A stretch of 64,000 bases of DNA, taken from NCBI RefSeq assembly GCF_900108945.1, contig NZ_FNYE01000001.1:434001-498000 (forward strand), written 5' to 3'. This stretch comes from Paraburkholderia diazotrophica (GTDB lineage: Bacteria > Pseudomonadota > Gammaproteobacteria > Burkholderiales > Burkholderiaceae). The notes beneath the pieces were generated by a model. That model was given only the letters and a program-made list of their open reading frames with translations. It ran no database searches and had not been told where the DNA came from. The position numbers and the translations under genes are program-made. Shown here piece by piece: positions 29,314 through 38,031 of the stretch (the stretch's first letter is position 1; each line of letters begins with the position of its first letter).

Positions 29314-30273
29314 TCACTGAGGATCGGCATCCCAGTACGGCGGATCGCCGAAATGCGCGGCGAGAAAATCGATGAACGCGACGGTCTTCGGCGGCACGAA
29401 CGCGCGCGACGGATACACCGCCCAGATCGCGACCGTCTCCGCGAGCGGATACGTGTCGAGCACCGTCACCAGTTGGCCGCTGCGCAGATACGGCGCGACG
29501 TCCCACGTCGATTTCAGCGCGATGCCGAAGTCTGCCAGCAGCGCATCGCGGATCACTTCGCCGTTGTCGGTCGCGAGCCGGCCGCCGACGCGCACGGTCA
29601 GCGGGCCCGTCGGCGTGACGAACGACCAGTCGCGCTGACCGGAGAGGATCACGCATTCGTGCTGCGCGAGATCGGACGGATGGCGCGGCGTGCCGTGTTC
29701 GGCGAGATACGACGGCGCGCAGCAGATCACGCGCCGGTTCATCGCGAGGCGCCGCGCGACCAGCGACGAATCCTTCAGCGCGCCCAGACGGATGCCGACA
29801 TCGACGCCCGCATCGACGAGATCGACGATGGTGTCCGTGAGCCGCAAGTCGACGCTCACGCCCGGATAGCGGCGCAAGAACTGCGCGATGACGGGCGACA
29901 CGTGCTGCCGGCCGAACGACGACGGCATCGACACGCGCAGCCGTCCCTGCGGCTCGGCCTGCCCACGGCCCACCGACGCGCGCGCGGCCGAGGCCGCGTC
30001 GAGCAGCGCCTCGGCGCGCGCCATGAAGACTTCGCCGTCCTGCGTGAGGCTGACGCGGCGCGTCGTCCGGTGCAAGAGGCGCGCGCCCAGCAGCCGCTCG
30101 AGACTCGCGATGCGCGCGCTCGCGACGGCGGGCGACAGTCCGAACTCGCGTCCCGCCGCTGACACGTTCGCGAGCAGCGCGGCGCGCACGAAGAGCGCGA
30201 CGTCGAGCAGATCGAGCCGGTGGCGCTCGTCGGCGGAAGATGCAACAGGCAACGCGGCAGGGTTCGGCTTCAT
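29314..30273 (-). CDS. LysR-family transcriptional regulator
   Basis: The 319-residue protein has an N-terminal winged helix-turn-helix (ANVSAAGREFGLSPAVASARIASLERLLG, then RLLHRTTRRVSLTQDG) and a LysR substrate-binding domain beginning near residue 100 (GRLRVSMPSSFGRQHVSPVI). It resembles the large subgroup of LysR regulators controlling nearby oxidoreductases. The divergent zinc-type alcohol dehydrogenase gene at 30427 is the likely target; the effector is unknown. ATG 30273 is chosen, and an ATG at 30309 is also possible. Confidence 0.9.
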   Translation of the reverse strand: MKPNPAALPVASSADERHRLDLLDVALFVRAALLANVSAAGREFGLSPAVASARIASLERLLGARLLHRTTRRVSLTQDGEVFMARAEALLDAASAARASVGRGQAEPQGRLRVSMPSSFGRQHVSPVIAQFLRRYPGVSVDLRLTDTIVDLVDAGVDVGIRLGALKDSSLVARRLAMNRRVICCAPSYLAEHGTPRHPSDLAQHECVILSGQRDWSFVTPTGPLTVRVGGRLATDNGEVIRDALLADFGIALKSTWDVAPYLRSGQLVTVLDTYPLAETVAIWAVYPSRAFVPPKTVAFIDFLAAHFGDPPYWDADPQ

Positions 30274-30318
30274 CGATTCTTCGGAAAATCCATAAAATGT
30301 TTCAGTCATTGCGCTGGT

Positions 30319-30346
30319 TTTCAGAGGGTAAAGAATTTTCTACGAT
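30319..30346 (+). promoter_or_regulatory. Possible promoter in the LysR-oxidoreductase divergent gap
   Basis: TTTCAG (30319-30324) and TACGAT (30341-30346) are separated by 16 bases and direct transcription toward the oxidoreductase at 30427. The gap is AT-rich for this genome, as expected for a LysR-controlled divergent promoter. Confidence 0.4.
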
Positions 30347-30426
30347 TCGGTCAATGCGAGCGGCGCCCCGCGCATGCCGCCGAAGCTCAATCCCATCAAA
30401 GACTTCACACGAATCAAGGAGCCGTC

Positions 30427-31443
30427 ATGAAAGCCGTAGGCCTTACCCGTTACTTGCCCATCGACAATCCAGAGTCGCTCGTCGATATTGAAATCGACAA
30501 GCCGCAGCCGACGGGGCACGACATCCTCGTGAAGATCGAAGCGATTTCCGTGAACCCGGTCGACTACAAGGTGCGCGCGCCGAAGGACACCGTCGAGAAG
30601 GCGCCGCGCGTGCTCGGCTGGGACGCCGCGGGCGTCGTCGAGGCCGTCGGCCCGGACGTGACGCTGTTCAAGGCGGGGGACGCCGTGTTCTACGCGGGCA
30701 GCATCACGCGGCCGGGCGCGAACAGCGAGTTCCATCTCGTCGACGAGCGCATCGTTGGACGCAAGCCCGCGTCGCTCGATTTCACGCAGGCGGCCGCGTT
30801 GCCGCTCACGGCGATCACTGCGTGGGAGGCGCTGTTCGATCGCCTCGGCGTGTCGCCGCAGGGCGCGGACGCGGGCAAGTCGGTGCTGATCATCGGCGGC
30901 GCGGGCGGCGTCGGCTCGATCGGCATTCAGCTCGCGAAGCAGTTGGCGAAGCTCACCGTGATCGCGACGGCGTCGCGCCCCGAATCGGCGAAATGGGCGA
31001 GCGGGCTCGGCGCGGATGATATCGTCGACCACTTCGGCGACATGCCCGCGCAGCTGAAGCAACTCGGCTTCGAGCAGGTCGATTACGTGCTGATGTTCAA
31101 CGACACCGACCGCCACTTTCCGGCCGCCGCTGCCGTCATCAAGCCGCAGGGCGGCATCGCGACGATCGTCGAGAACGCGAAGCCCGTGCCCATCGAGTTG
31201 CTGAAGGCGAAGAGCGCCGCGTTTCACTGGGAGTTCATGTTCACGCGCTCGATGTTCGGCACGCCGGACATGATCGAGCAGCACAAGCTGCTGACGGAAG
31301 TCGCGCGCCTGATCGACGCGGGCACGCTGCGCACGACGGTCGGCGAAAACCTCGGCAAGATCAACGCGGAGAATTTGCGCCGCGCGCACAAGCTGCTTGA
31401 GGAAGGGCGCGCGATCGGCAAGCTGGTGCTGAGCGGCTTCTGA
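30427..31443 (+). CDS. Zinc-type alcohol dehydrogenase / quinone oxidoreductase family protein
   Basis: The 338-residue medium-chain dehydrogenase/reductase has the GroES-like N-terminal domain (KIEAISVNPVDYKVR, VLGWDAAGVVEAVG) and a Rossmann domain with VLIIGGAGGVGSIGIQLAKQL for NAD(P)H. The Cys/His zinc ligands of true alcohol dehydrogenases are not evident, so it more likely reduces quinones or enals (ZADH1/QOR-like subgroup). CAAGGAG stands before the ATG. It is divergent from a LysR gene that probably controls it. Confidence 0.88.
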   Translation: MKAVGLTRYLPIDNPESLVDIEIDKPQPTGHDILVKIEAISVNPVDYKVRAPKDTVEKAPRVLGWDAAGVVEAVGPDVTLFKAGDAVFYAGSITRPGANSEFHLVDERIVGRKPASLDFTQAAALPLTAITAWEALFDRLGVSPQGADAGKSVLIIGGAGGVGSIGIQLAKQLAKLTVIATASRPESAKWASGLGADDIVDHFGDMPAQLKQLGFEQVDYVLMFNDTDRHFPAAAAVIKPQGGIATIVENAKPVPIELLKAKSAAFHWEFMFTRSMFGTPDMIEQHKLLTEVARLIDAGTLRTTVGENLGKINAENLRRAHKLLEEGRAIGKLVLSGF

Positions 31444-31800
31444 TGCCGCGCGCCTGACGTCGTTGTCACAATGCCGCTGCAAGTGAAGGGCGCATGAACC
31501 GTCATGCGCCCTTCATCCGCTGGACAGGCACCAGAGATGTCCAGCCATTCATCCGACGTCCCGATGCCGGATCGAATCCCTGCGCACCGTGAGCGTCAAA
31601 TGGACAGATCACGGACAGATCACGGACGGATTGCGCACGCAAAAACGCGCGGTTGCGCAAGCGGGGTAATACCCGATCACAGCAAAGCCCGCGCCCGTCC
31701 GCTTGGCGTTAGACTGCTTCTGCATCATGCAAACCTGCCGCGCGCCTTCGACGCGCCCGCAACGCATGGCCGCGTGGCAGCACAACAACGAGGTGACAGT
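31444..31800. other. Gap between the oxidoreductase and a secreted-protein gene
   Basis: No gene is supported in these 357 bases, although a frame is open into the downstream gene. The gap holds a 12-base perfect inverted repeat at 31485-31514 and a short direct repeat GGACAGATCAC (about 31602-31624). Confidence 0.5.
31485..31514. terminator. Perfect 12-bp inverted repeat after the oxidoreductase gene
   Basis: GAAGGGCGCATG, loop AACCGT, CATGCGCCCTTC. No T-run follows, so termination would be weak or the structure may have another role. Confidence 0.5.
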
Positions 31801-32367
31801 ATGAGCATCAGCGTCAAACTTCCCGCCGTTTCTGTTGTGACTTCTCTCGCATGCGCGGCTTTCGTGCTTGCCGCGATGCCGGCGCCCGCGCGCGCGGCGA
31901 CGCCGATCACCGTGACGTCGCAGGCGCCCACGGACGGTCCCATCCGCTATACCGTCAAGGTGACGTCGAAGCAGTTCGGCAACTCGCAGGAAACGCGCAC
32001 GATCCGCTCCGGGGAATCCGACGACTTCACGTGGAAAACGGTGCCGCCCGGCGGCCCCGTCGCTGCCGATGGCGACTGTCCCAACATGTCGTCGCTGCCC
32101 GTCGATACGAACGGCGCGATGATCCGCCAGACGCAGATCCGCTTCGCGCCCGTCGTCGCGAAGGACGGCACCGCGACCGTGCAGATGAACTTCCAGGCGC
32201 AGACGCCGAAGGGCACGAAGACGGTAACGAACAACGGCAAGTCGCTCAAGTGTCCGAACTACACGAGCGTGAGCCAGGTATTGCGCTTCACGATGCCGAC
32301 CAACGGCAGCACGAAGACATTGACGCTGAGCGACGGCTCTCAGGTGTCGGTCACGGCGAAGCGTTAG
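31801..32367 (+). CDS. Secreted protein of unknown function
   Basis: The 188-residue protein has a clear signal peptide ending ARAATP at about residue 32. The mature part contains beta-strand-like segments (IRYTVKVTSKQFGNSQETRTI, TATVQMNFQAQ, SQVLRFTMPTNGSTKTLTLSDG) and two cysteines (DCPN and KCPN) that could form a disulfide. It looks like a small beta-sandwich periplasmic protein of a kind common in Burkholderiaceae; no function is known to me. An AGGTGACAGT sequence precedes ATG 31801. Confidence 0.75.
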   Translation: MSISVKLPAVSVVTSLACAAFVLAAMPAPARAATPITVTSQAPTDGPIRYTVKVTSKQFGNSQETRTIRSGESDDFTWKTVPPGGPVAADGDCPNMSSLPVDTNGAMIRQTQIRFAPVVAKDGTATVQMNFQAQTPKGTKTVTNNGKSLKCPNYTSVSQVLRFTMPTNGSTKTLTLSDGSQVSVTAKR

Positions 32368-32374
32368 CGTAGAA

Positions 32375-32428
32375 GCGGCATCAGCGGCATCAGCGGCATC
32401 AGCGGCATCAGCGGCATCAGCGGCATCA
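32375..32428 (+). repeat. Six perfect 9-bp tandem repeats
   Basis: GCGGCATCA is repeated six times without change, starting eight bases after the stop of the secreted-protein gene. It is non-coding here and a likely site of slippage-driven length variation between strains. Confidence 0.95.
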
Positions 32429-32556
32429 GCGATCTGACCGTTCGCGCGCCGCATCGATCGCATGCGTTGAACGATTGCATGCGGCGTGCACGTATCGACG
32501 ATCATCGTCTCGCGACGGCCCGCGCGCACGACCGCGCGCGCTGGCCCGGCTGACGT

Positions 32557-33363
32557 CTAGCTTCGCCCCGAAGCGCGCTCGACGAGCCGCGATGCGAGAA
32601 AGCGGTGCTCCGGCGAAAAGAGCCGCCGATAGGTGAGCAGCACCGCGCCCACCGTGCCGAGCGCCGACGCCGCCGCGATCAGGAACATGATCACGATCTG
32701 ATAGCGCACGGCCTGCAACGGCGATTGCCCTGCAAGCACCTGGCCCGTCATCATCCCCGGCAGGCTCACGACGCCGACCACGGCCATCGCATTGAGCGTC
32801 GGGATCATGCCCGCGCGCACGGCCTGGCGCGCCGGTCCTTGCGCCGCTTCCCAGCGCGTCGCGCCGAGCGCGAGCGCCATGTCGACGCGGTCTCGGCGCG
32901 CCGTCAGTTCTTCCGTCATCCGTTCGATGCCGAGCGATACGCCCGTCAGCGTGTTGCCGAGAATCATCCCGAGAATCGGTATCGCGTATTGCGGCTCGTA
33001 CCACGGGCGAATGCGGATCACCGCGAACAGGCCGATCGCCGCGACGAGCCATGCGCTTGCCCAGATCGACGCGATGCTGTCGGCGCGCTGCCCGGCATAG
33101 GTGCGCGAGCCGCGTCCCGCGCCCGCGAAGCCCGCGATCAGCGTCATCACGATCATCAGCGGCAACACGACGTACCAGCGGTCGTACGCGAACACCCATG
33201 CGAGCACGTAGCCGATCGCGAGCAACTGGGCGACGGTGCGCACGGCGGCCCACGCGAGCTTGCGTTCGAGATCGAGCTTCAGCGCCACCGACACCGCGCC
33301 ATTCACAACGATCAAAAGCGCCGCGAGCCCGACGTCCCACAGACTGAGGTTTTGCAGCGTCAT
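32557..33363 (-). CDS. fetB: FetB-type ABC transporter permease (UPF0014)
   Basis: The 268-residue membrane protein has about seven hydrophobic segments and matches the UPF0014/YbbM family, for which E. coli FetB is reported to export iron under oxidative stress. Family-typical segments are LGMILGNTLTGVSLGIERM, RDRVDMALALGATRWEA and VGVVSLPGMMTGQVLAG. Its ATG overlaps the fetA stop by one base (TGATG), so the two are translationally coupled. A GTG at 33366 is an alternative start. Confidence 0.88.
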   Translation of the reverse strand: MTLQNLSLWDVGLAALLIVVNGAVSVALKLDLERKLAWAAVRTVAQLLAIGYVLAWVFAYDRWYVVLPLMIVMTLIAGFAGAGRGSRTYAGQRADSIASIWASAWLVAAIGLFAVIRIRPWYEPQYAIPILGMILGNTLTGVSLGIERMTEELTARRDRVDMALALGATRWEAAQGPARQAVRAGMIPTLNAMAVVGVVSLPGMMTGQVLAGQSPLQAVRYQIVIMFLIAAASALGTVGAVLLTYRRLFSPEHRFLASRLVERASGRS

Positions 33364-34121
33364 CACTTGATCCCCGTTGTGGTGTCGGCGGACGCGTTCA
33401 CGTGAGTGGCCGCTTGCGCATCGGATTGCGCTTCGCCGAGCACGCCTGCGCGCATCGTCAGATGGCGGTTGCTCACGCGCGCGGCCTGCGCGAGATCATG
33501 CGATACCCATAGCCACGCGCGCGCATCCGGCGCAGCGTCGAACCATCCGCGCAGCAGCGCTTCGATCGCGCGCGCCGATTCGGGGTCGAGCGATGCCGTC
33601 GGTTCGTCGAGCAGCAGCACATCGGGCGCGAGTTGCAGCACGCGGATCAGCGCGGCGATCTGCGCTTCGCCGCCCGACAGCTCGCTTGCGCGACGGTCGA
33701 GGAAATCGTTCGCGCGCCCGGCCTGCGATGCGAGCTTGGCGGCCTGCTGGCGATCGAAGCGCACGTCGCGATAGACGTGCAGCGTGTACGGATAGCGCAA
33801 ATTGTCTTCGACACTGCCGTCGAGCAACGCGGGTCGTTGCCGGATATACGCGACATGCCGCCGGTAGCGCGGAATCGCCGCGCGCGCGATGCGCTTGCCT
33901 CGCCACAGCACGTCGCCGCCGTCGAGCGGATCGAGCAGCGCAAGCGCGCGCATGAACACGCTTTTGCCCGAGCCCGATGGGCCCGTGATCGAGATGCGCG
34001 CGCCGGCATCGATGGCGACGCTCGTCGCATGCAACAGCGTCTCACCGCGCGTCGCGTCGCGCCGCACGATGTTGTTCGCATGGACGAGCGGTGCGTCCGT
34101 GGGGTAGGTGTTGTGGGGCAT
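33363..34121 (-). CDS. fetA: FetA-type ABC transporter ATP-binding protein
   Basis: This ATPase partner of FetB is about 252 residues. It carries Walker A GPSGSGKS, signature motif LSGGEAQ, Walker B VLLLDEPT and an H-loop His in WVSHDLAQ. The Q-loop reads YIRQRPALL. Start choice is weak: ATG 34121 is used because it begins just before the first core strand, and several in-frame ATGs lie upstream up to 34178. It is divergent from asmA across a short gap. Confidence 0.88.
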   Translation of the reverse strand: MPHNTYPTDAPLVHANNIVRRDATRGETLLHATSVAIDAGARISITGPSGSGKSVFMRALALLDPLDGGDVLWRGKRIARAAIPRYRRHVAYIRQRPALLDGSVEDNLRYPYTLHVYRDVRFDRQQAAKLASQAGRANDFLDRRASELSGGEAQIAALIRVLQLAPDVLLLDEPTASLDPESARAIEALLRGWFDAAPDARAWLWVSHDLAQAARVSNRHLTMRAGVLGEAQSDAQAATHVNASADTTTGIK

Positions 34122-34226
34122 GGGCAAATGGAAGCTGTCGCAGCGCATCATCATAGCGGGCGCGTGGGGCGGGCACATCTCATGCTGCGCTGACTATCGA
34201 TGGTCGTATTCCCCCACGGAGCCCTC

Positions 34227-36779
34227 ATGGCTGCGCTGCACCCGACTGGATTATCCATCGGCAAAACGATAGGCAAGATCCTCGCGTGGCTCATCGCCGT
34301 GCTGATCATTCTGATCGCCGCGCTCGCGGTATTCATCCTCACATTCGACTGGAATCGCGCGCGTCCGTATGTCAACGACAAGGTGAGCGAAGCCATCGGC
34401 CGGCCGTTCGCGATCGAGGGCGATCTGAAGGTCGGGTGGCGGCATCCCGTCGGCGAAAACGGCTGGCGCGCATGGGTGCCCTGGCCGCGCTTTTCCGCGC
34501 AGAACATCACAGTCGCCAATCCCGACTGGACGAAGCAACAGCACTTCGCGACGCTCGACGAAATCGACTTCCAGGTGAAGGTGCTGCCGCTGCTCACACA
34601 CGACATCGTGATCCCGGCGATCAATCTCGTGAATCCGTCCGTCGATCTCGAACGGCTCGTCGATGGACGCAACAACTGGACCTTCAAGCTGAAGTCGGCG
34701 GGGCCGTCGGAATGGAAGCTCGATCTGCACGACATCCAGTTGAACAAAGGCAACATCGCGTTCAACGATCAGCAGAAGAAGATCGACATGCAAGCCGTCG
34801 TCGATACGCTCGGCCAGCCGATTCCGATCGGCGAAGCGCTCAGGCAGCAGGAGCAGGCGTCACGCAACGCTTCAGCAGACGTGGTCGGCAAGCAGGGCGC
34901 AAAACGGCTCAATGCGCAGGTGCAGCAGAGGGCCGCTTCGGAGGCGGCTGCTGCGTCCGCTGCATCGGCCGCGCCTGGCGCGCCTGCCTTGCCGGGTGCA
35001 TCGGGTGCATCGGCTGTACCAGGCGCTTCGGCGTCTGCCGCGCCCGCGGGCGTGGGCGCATCGAGTCTCGCGAGCGCGAGCGCCAGCGCGGGTGGCTCGA
35101 CGGCCATCGCAGCATCGGGCAGCGCGCCCGCCAGCGCAACGGGCACGGCCGTCGCGCAACATCCAACCGCGCCGCAATATGGAATCGGCTGGACCGTGAA
35201 GGGCACGTACAACCGCTCGCCCGTATCGGGCAGCGGCAAGTTCGGCGGCGTGCTCGCGTTGCAGGACGCGTCGCGCCCGTTCCCGGTGCAGGCCGATGTG
35301 AAGGCAGGCGACTTGCGCATCGCGATGGTCGGCACCGTTACCGATCCCGCGCATCTTGCCGCTGTCGATCTGCGTCTGTGGCTGCAAGGCACGAGTCTCG
35401 ACCATCTGTATCAGCTGACGGGCATCACGCTGCCCGAGACGCCGCCCTATGCAACGGAAGGCCATCTGATCGGTAACTTCAAGCAGGGCGGCAGCGTGTT
35501 CAGGTATGAAAATTTTACAGGCCGTGTCGGCGGCAGCGATGTGAGCGGCACGGTCGTCTACACGCAGCGCGAAACACGTCCGCTGCTTCAGGGCACGCTC
35601 GTGTCGAACCTGCTCCAGTTCAAGGATCTCGCGCCCGTCATCGGCGCGGACACCAACGCGAGCAAGAAGAAGCGCGGCGAGACGGCACGCCAGCCTTCGA
35701 ACAAGGCGCTGCCGACCGAAGAGTTCAAGACCGACCGCTGGAAGGCCATCGATGCCGATGTCAGATTCACGGGCCGACGCATCGTCAAGGACCCGGCGCT
35801 GCCCATCACCGATCTCGACACGCACGTCGTGATGACGGACGGCGTGCTGTCGCTGGAGCCGCTGAAGTTCGGCGTGGCGGGCGGCTCGCTTGCGTCGAAC
35901 ATTCATCTCGACGGCAGCGGGACGCCGCTCAAGGGCCGCTTCTCGACGGAAGCGCGCCACCTGAAGCTCAAGCAGTTGCTGCCGACCGTGAAGACGATGC
36001 AGAACGCGCTCGGCGAAATCAACGGCGATGCCGCGTTGTCGGCGACGGGCAATTCGCCGGCGGCACTCGCGGGCACGTCGAACGGCGAAGTGAAGCTGCT
36101 CGTCACCGACGGCACGATCAGCCGCCTGCTGATGGAAGCCGCAGGATTGAACGTTGCGAACGTGGTCTATGAAAAGCTCTTCGGCAACCGCGACGTGCAG
36201 ATCAATTGCGCAGCCGGCGATTTCGTCGTGACGAATGGCGTGCTCGATTCGCGCGTGTTCGCGCTCGATACGCAGGACGCGGTGATCAATATCGACGGCA
36301 CGGTGAGCATGAAGGACGAGTCGATGGACCTCGGCGTGCATCCGCACACGAAGGGCTTTCGCGTCTTTACACTGCGCTCGCCGCTGTACGTGAAGGGCAC
36401 GTTCAAGAACCCGAGCGTGGGCGTGAACGCGGCGGCGCTCGCACTGCGCGGCGGCGCAATGGTCGGCCTCGGCCTGATCAATCCGTTTGCCGCGTTGATT
36501 CCGCTGATCGCGCCGAGCAACAACAAGCCGCTGCCGTGTCATCAATTGCTGACGGCGCTGCAGGCGCAGCCCCCGACCGCGCCGTCGCCGGGACAGCGCG
36601 AAAAAGCGAAGGGTCCTGTACTCCCGCCGGGCACGCCGGGTGCATCGGCCGTCGAGCCGTCCGCGCCTGCGACATCGGGATCGAAGAAGTCTTCCGGGTC
36701 ATCGAAGAAGCCCGCTGCGCCCGCTAGCGGCGCGTCGCTGCCGGGGCCCGGCCATGCTGCCGACTACAAGGGAAGTTGA
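34227..36779 (+). CDS. AsmA-family protein
   Basis: AsmA-like proteins are inner-membrane-anchored periplasmic bridge-type proteins linked to outer-membrane lipid homeostasis. The 850-residue protein has one N-terminal transmembrane segment (about 13-36, LAWLIAVLIILIAALAVFIL), an AsmA domain, a low-complexity Ala/Ser/Gly/Pro insert near residues 235-310, and a C-terminal AsmA_2-like region (GEINGDAALSATGNSP, DGTISRLLMEAAGLNV, FKNPSVGVN). The tail is Pro/Ser/Lys-rich. GGAG five bases before ATG 34227 fixes the start over 34200. Confidence 0.88.
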   Translation: MAALHPTGLSIGKTIGKILAWLIAVLIILIAALAVFILTFDWNRARPYVNDKVSEAIGRPFAIEGDLKVGWRHPVGENGWRAWVPWPRFSAQNITVANPDWTKQQHFATLDEIDFQVKVLPLLTHDIVIPAINLVNPSVDLERLVDGRNNWTFKLKSAGPSEWKLDLHDIQLNKGNIAFNDQQKKIDMQAVVDTLGQPIPIGEALRQQEQASRNASADVVGKQGAKRLNAQVQQRAASEAAAASAASAAPGAPALPGASGASAVPGASASAAPAGVGASSLASASASAGGSTAIAASGSAPASATGTAVAQHPTAPQYGIGWTVKGTYNRSPVSGSGKFGGVLALQDASRPFPVQADVKAGDLRIAMVGTVTDPAHLAAVDLRLWLQGTSLDHLYQLTGITLPETPPYATEGHLIGNFKQGGSVFRYENFTGRVGGSDVSGTVVYTQRETRPLLQGTLVSNLLQFKDLAPVIGADTNASKKKRGETARQPSNKALPTEEFKTDRWKAIDADVRFTGRRIVKDPALPITDLDTHVVMTDGVLSLEPLKFGVAGGSLASNIHLDGSGTPLKGRFSTEARHLKLKQLLPTVKTMQNALGEINGDAALSATGNSPAALAGTSNGEVKLLVTDGTISRLLMEAAGLNVANVVYEKLFGNRDVQINCAAGDFVVTNGVLDSRVFALDTQDAVINIDGTVSMKDESMDLGVHPHTKGFRVFTLRSPLYVKGTFKNPSVGVNAAALALRGGAMVGLGLINPFAALIPLIAPSNNKPLPCHQLLTALQAQPPTAPSPGQREKAKGPVLPPGTPGASAVEPSAPATSGSKKSSGSSKKPAAPASGASLPGPGHAADYKGS

Positions 36780-36881
36780 ACGTTAGCCGTCGACATGGCG
36801 GTGAAACACATCCGCATGTTCGATGCGGCGAAAGCCATTGAGCGCTATGCAATAGAGCAGCAGCGCAGCACGCGAAAACAC

Positions 36882-36909
36882 CACGGCCGCGAATTTCGCG
36901 GCCGTGTTT
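36882..36909. terminator. Terminator after asmA
   Basis: CACGGCCGCGAA and TTCGCGGCCGTG form a long stem with a very small loop, followed by TTT and preceded by AAAACAC. It can serve both asmA and the convergent gene at 36926-37426. Confidence 0.85.
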
Positions 36910-36925
36910 CATGGGTTCTGCAGAT

Positions 36926-37426
36926 CTAGCGCAGCGAACGAGGCGTCGCGTCGCCGGCGGCATCCTGACGCCGCACGCCGCGCCGCGTGCCCGCAGCCGT
37001 AGCACGCGTCGCACCAAATTCCGGCAGGATGCGCGCTCGCGCACGGCTCGCGAACACGAGGAAACCGAAACCGTCGGCCTCGTACCAGTAGCCGCCGTTC
37101 TCCAGTCCGTCCAGCGGCTGTTCGAGCGCGTTCGCAATGGATTCGATACAGCGGCGGCGCAACTCGGCGACAGCGGGATAGGGCGGCTGCGCGCCGCGCA
37201 CGCTGCACAGCAGGACGTCGAGTCCTGGCAGCACATGTGCGTAGAGCACCGGCTCGTCTTGCGCGCGAGCGCGCGCAATCTTGGTATCGAGTTGACCGAA
37301 GGGCTTGAAGTGCCGCAGCACAGCGAGGAACGACTCGTCGCCGTCCACCTTCGCGCGCCTGCGCTTTTTCGGGAAGGACATAAAAACTCGCCTGAAAAAG
37401 AATTGCAAGAAACGCAGCGTCCTCAT
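36926..37426 (-). CDS. Conserved-looking protein of unknown function
   Basis: I do not recognise the family. The 166-residue protein has a basic/hydrophobic start (MRTLRFLQFFFRRVFMSF), a Lys/Arg cluster (PKKRRRAKVDG), and a folded middle with PVLYAHVLPGLDVLLCSVRG and GGYWYEADGFGFLVFASRA. GGGAG nine bases ahead of ATG 37426 supports this start; ATG 37381 (MSFPKKRRR) is an alternative. The C-terminal about 30 residues are Arg/Ala-rich. Confidence 0.6.
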   Translation of the reverse strand: MRTLRFLQFFFRRVFMSFPKKRRRAKVDGDESFLAVLRHFKPFGQLDTKIARARAQDEPVLYAHVLPGLDVLLCSVRGAQPPYPAVAELRRRCIESIANALEQPLDGLENGGYWYEADGFGFLVFASRARARILPEFGATRATAAGTRRGVRRQDAAGDATPRSLR

Positions 37427-38031
37427 GCGACCACTCCCGGCTTCGCGCGCCGCACGTCGATCTTTTATAGCATACGAAAATGCCGGATACACGGTGATTC
37501 GTCTGTCTCACTCCATCGTCCCGTGCGAACCAGGCCGAATCGCGTCGCCGTGCGCTTTCGCATCCCCTGTGCATCTGGTCTCAATAATAGACTCACCCAC
37601 GCGCGACGTGTTTCCGGCACCGTAAAAAAAGACATTTTTGTGTGCGCCAGCCCCTTCTGTGCGTACGTTGAAATATCTTTTGTGCCCGTCGATAATGGCC
37701 CGGTCCCAGTTGCGGCGCGGCTTCGGACGCAGTGCACGGCGCCATGTCGAATCGATGAGCGGCGCGCATGAGTGAAATCATCAATGGCGCATGGTGCGTG
37801 TCGACGTTCCACGCTTCACATGCCGCGATGATGCATGCGTGCGTTTCATGATTCGTGCCGGTTCCGCATGTCAGGACGTGCGTTCGTTGCCGTGTATGTC
37901 TGCACGCGCAGTCGCCCGCAAGGCAAGCGCCGTGCTGACAGTTCGATGCGCGAAACGTAGCGCTGCTCGTGCGCCGCGCTCGCTGCTTTCCGCCGTTCTC
38001 GATGTTTCCGCCGCCATCGCACGATGCGTAG
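37427..38031. other. 605-base gap without a recognised gene
   Basis: Codon use and protein quality in all frames are poor here, and no RNA gene or strong repeat is seen. It probably holds the divergent promoters for the protein at 36926-37426 and the histidine kinase at 38032. Confidence 0.5.
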
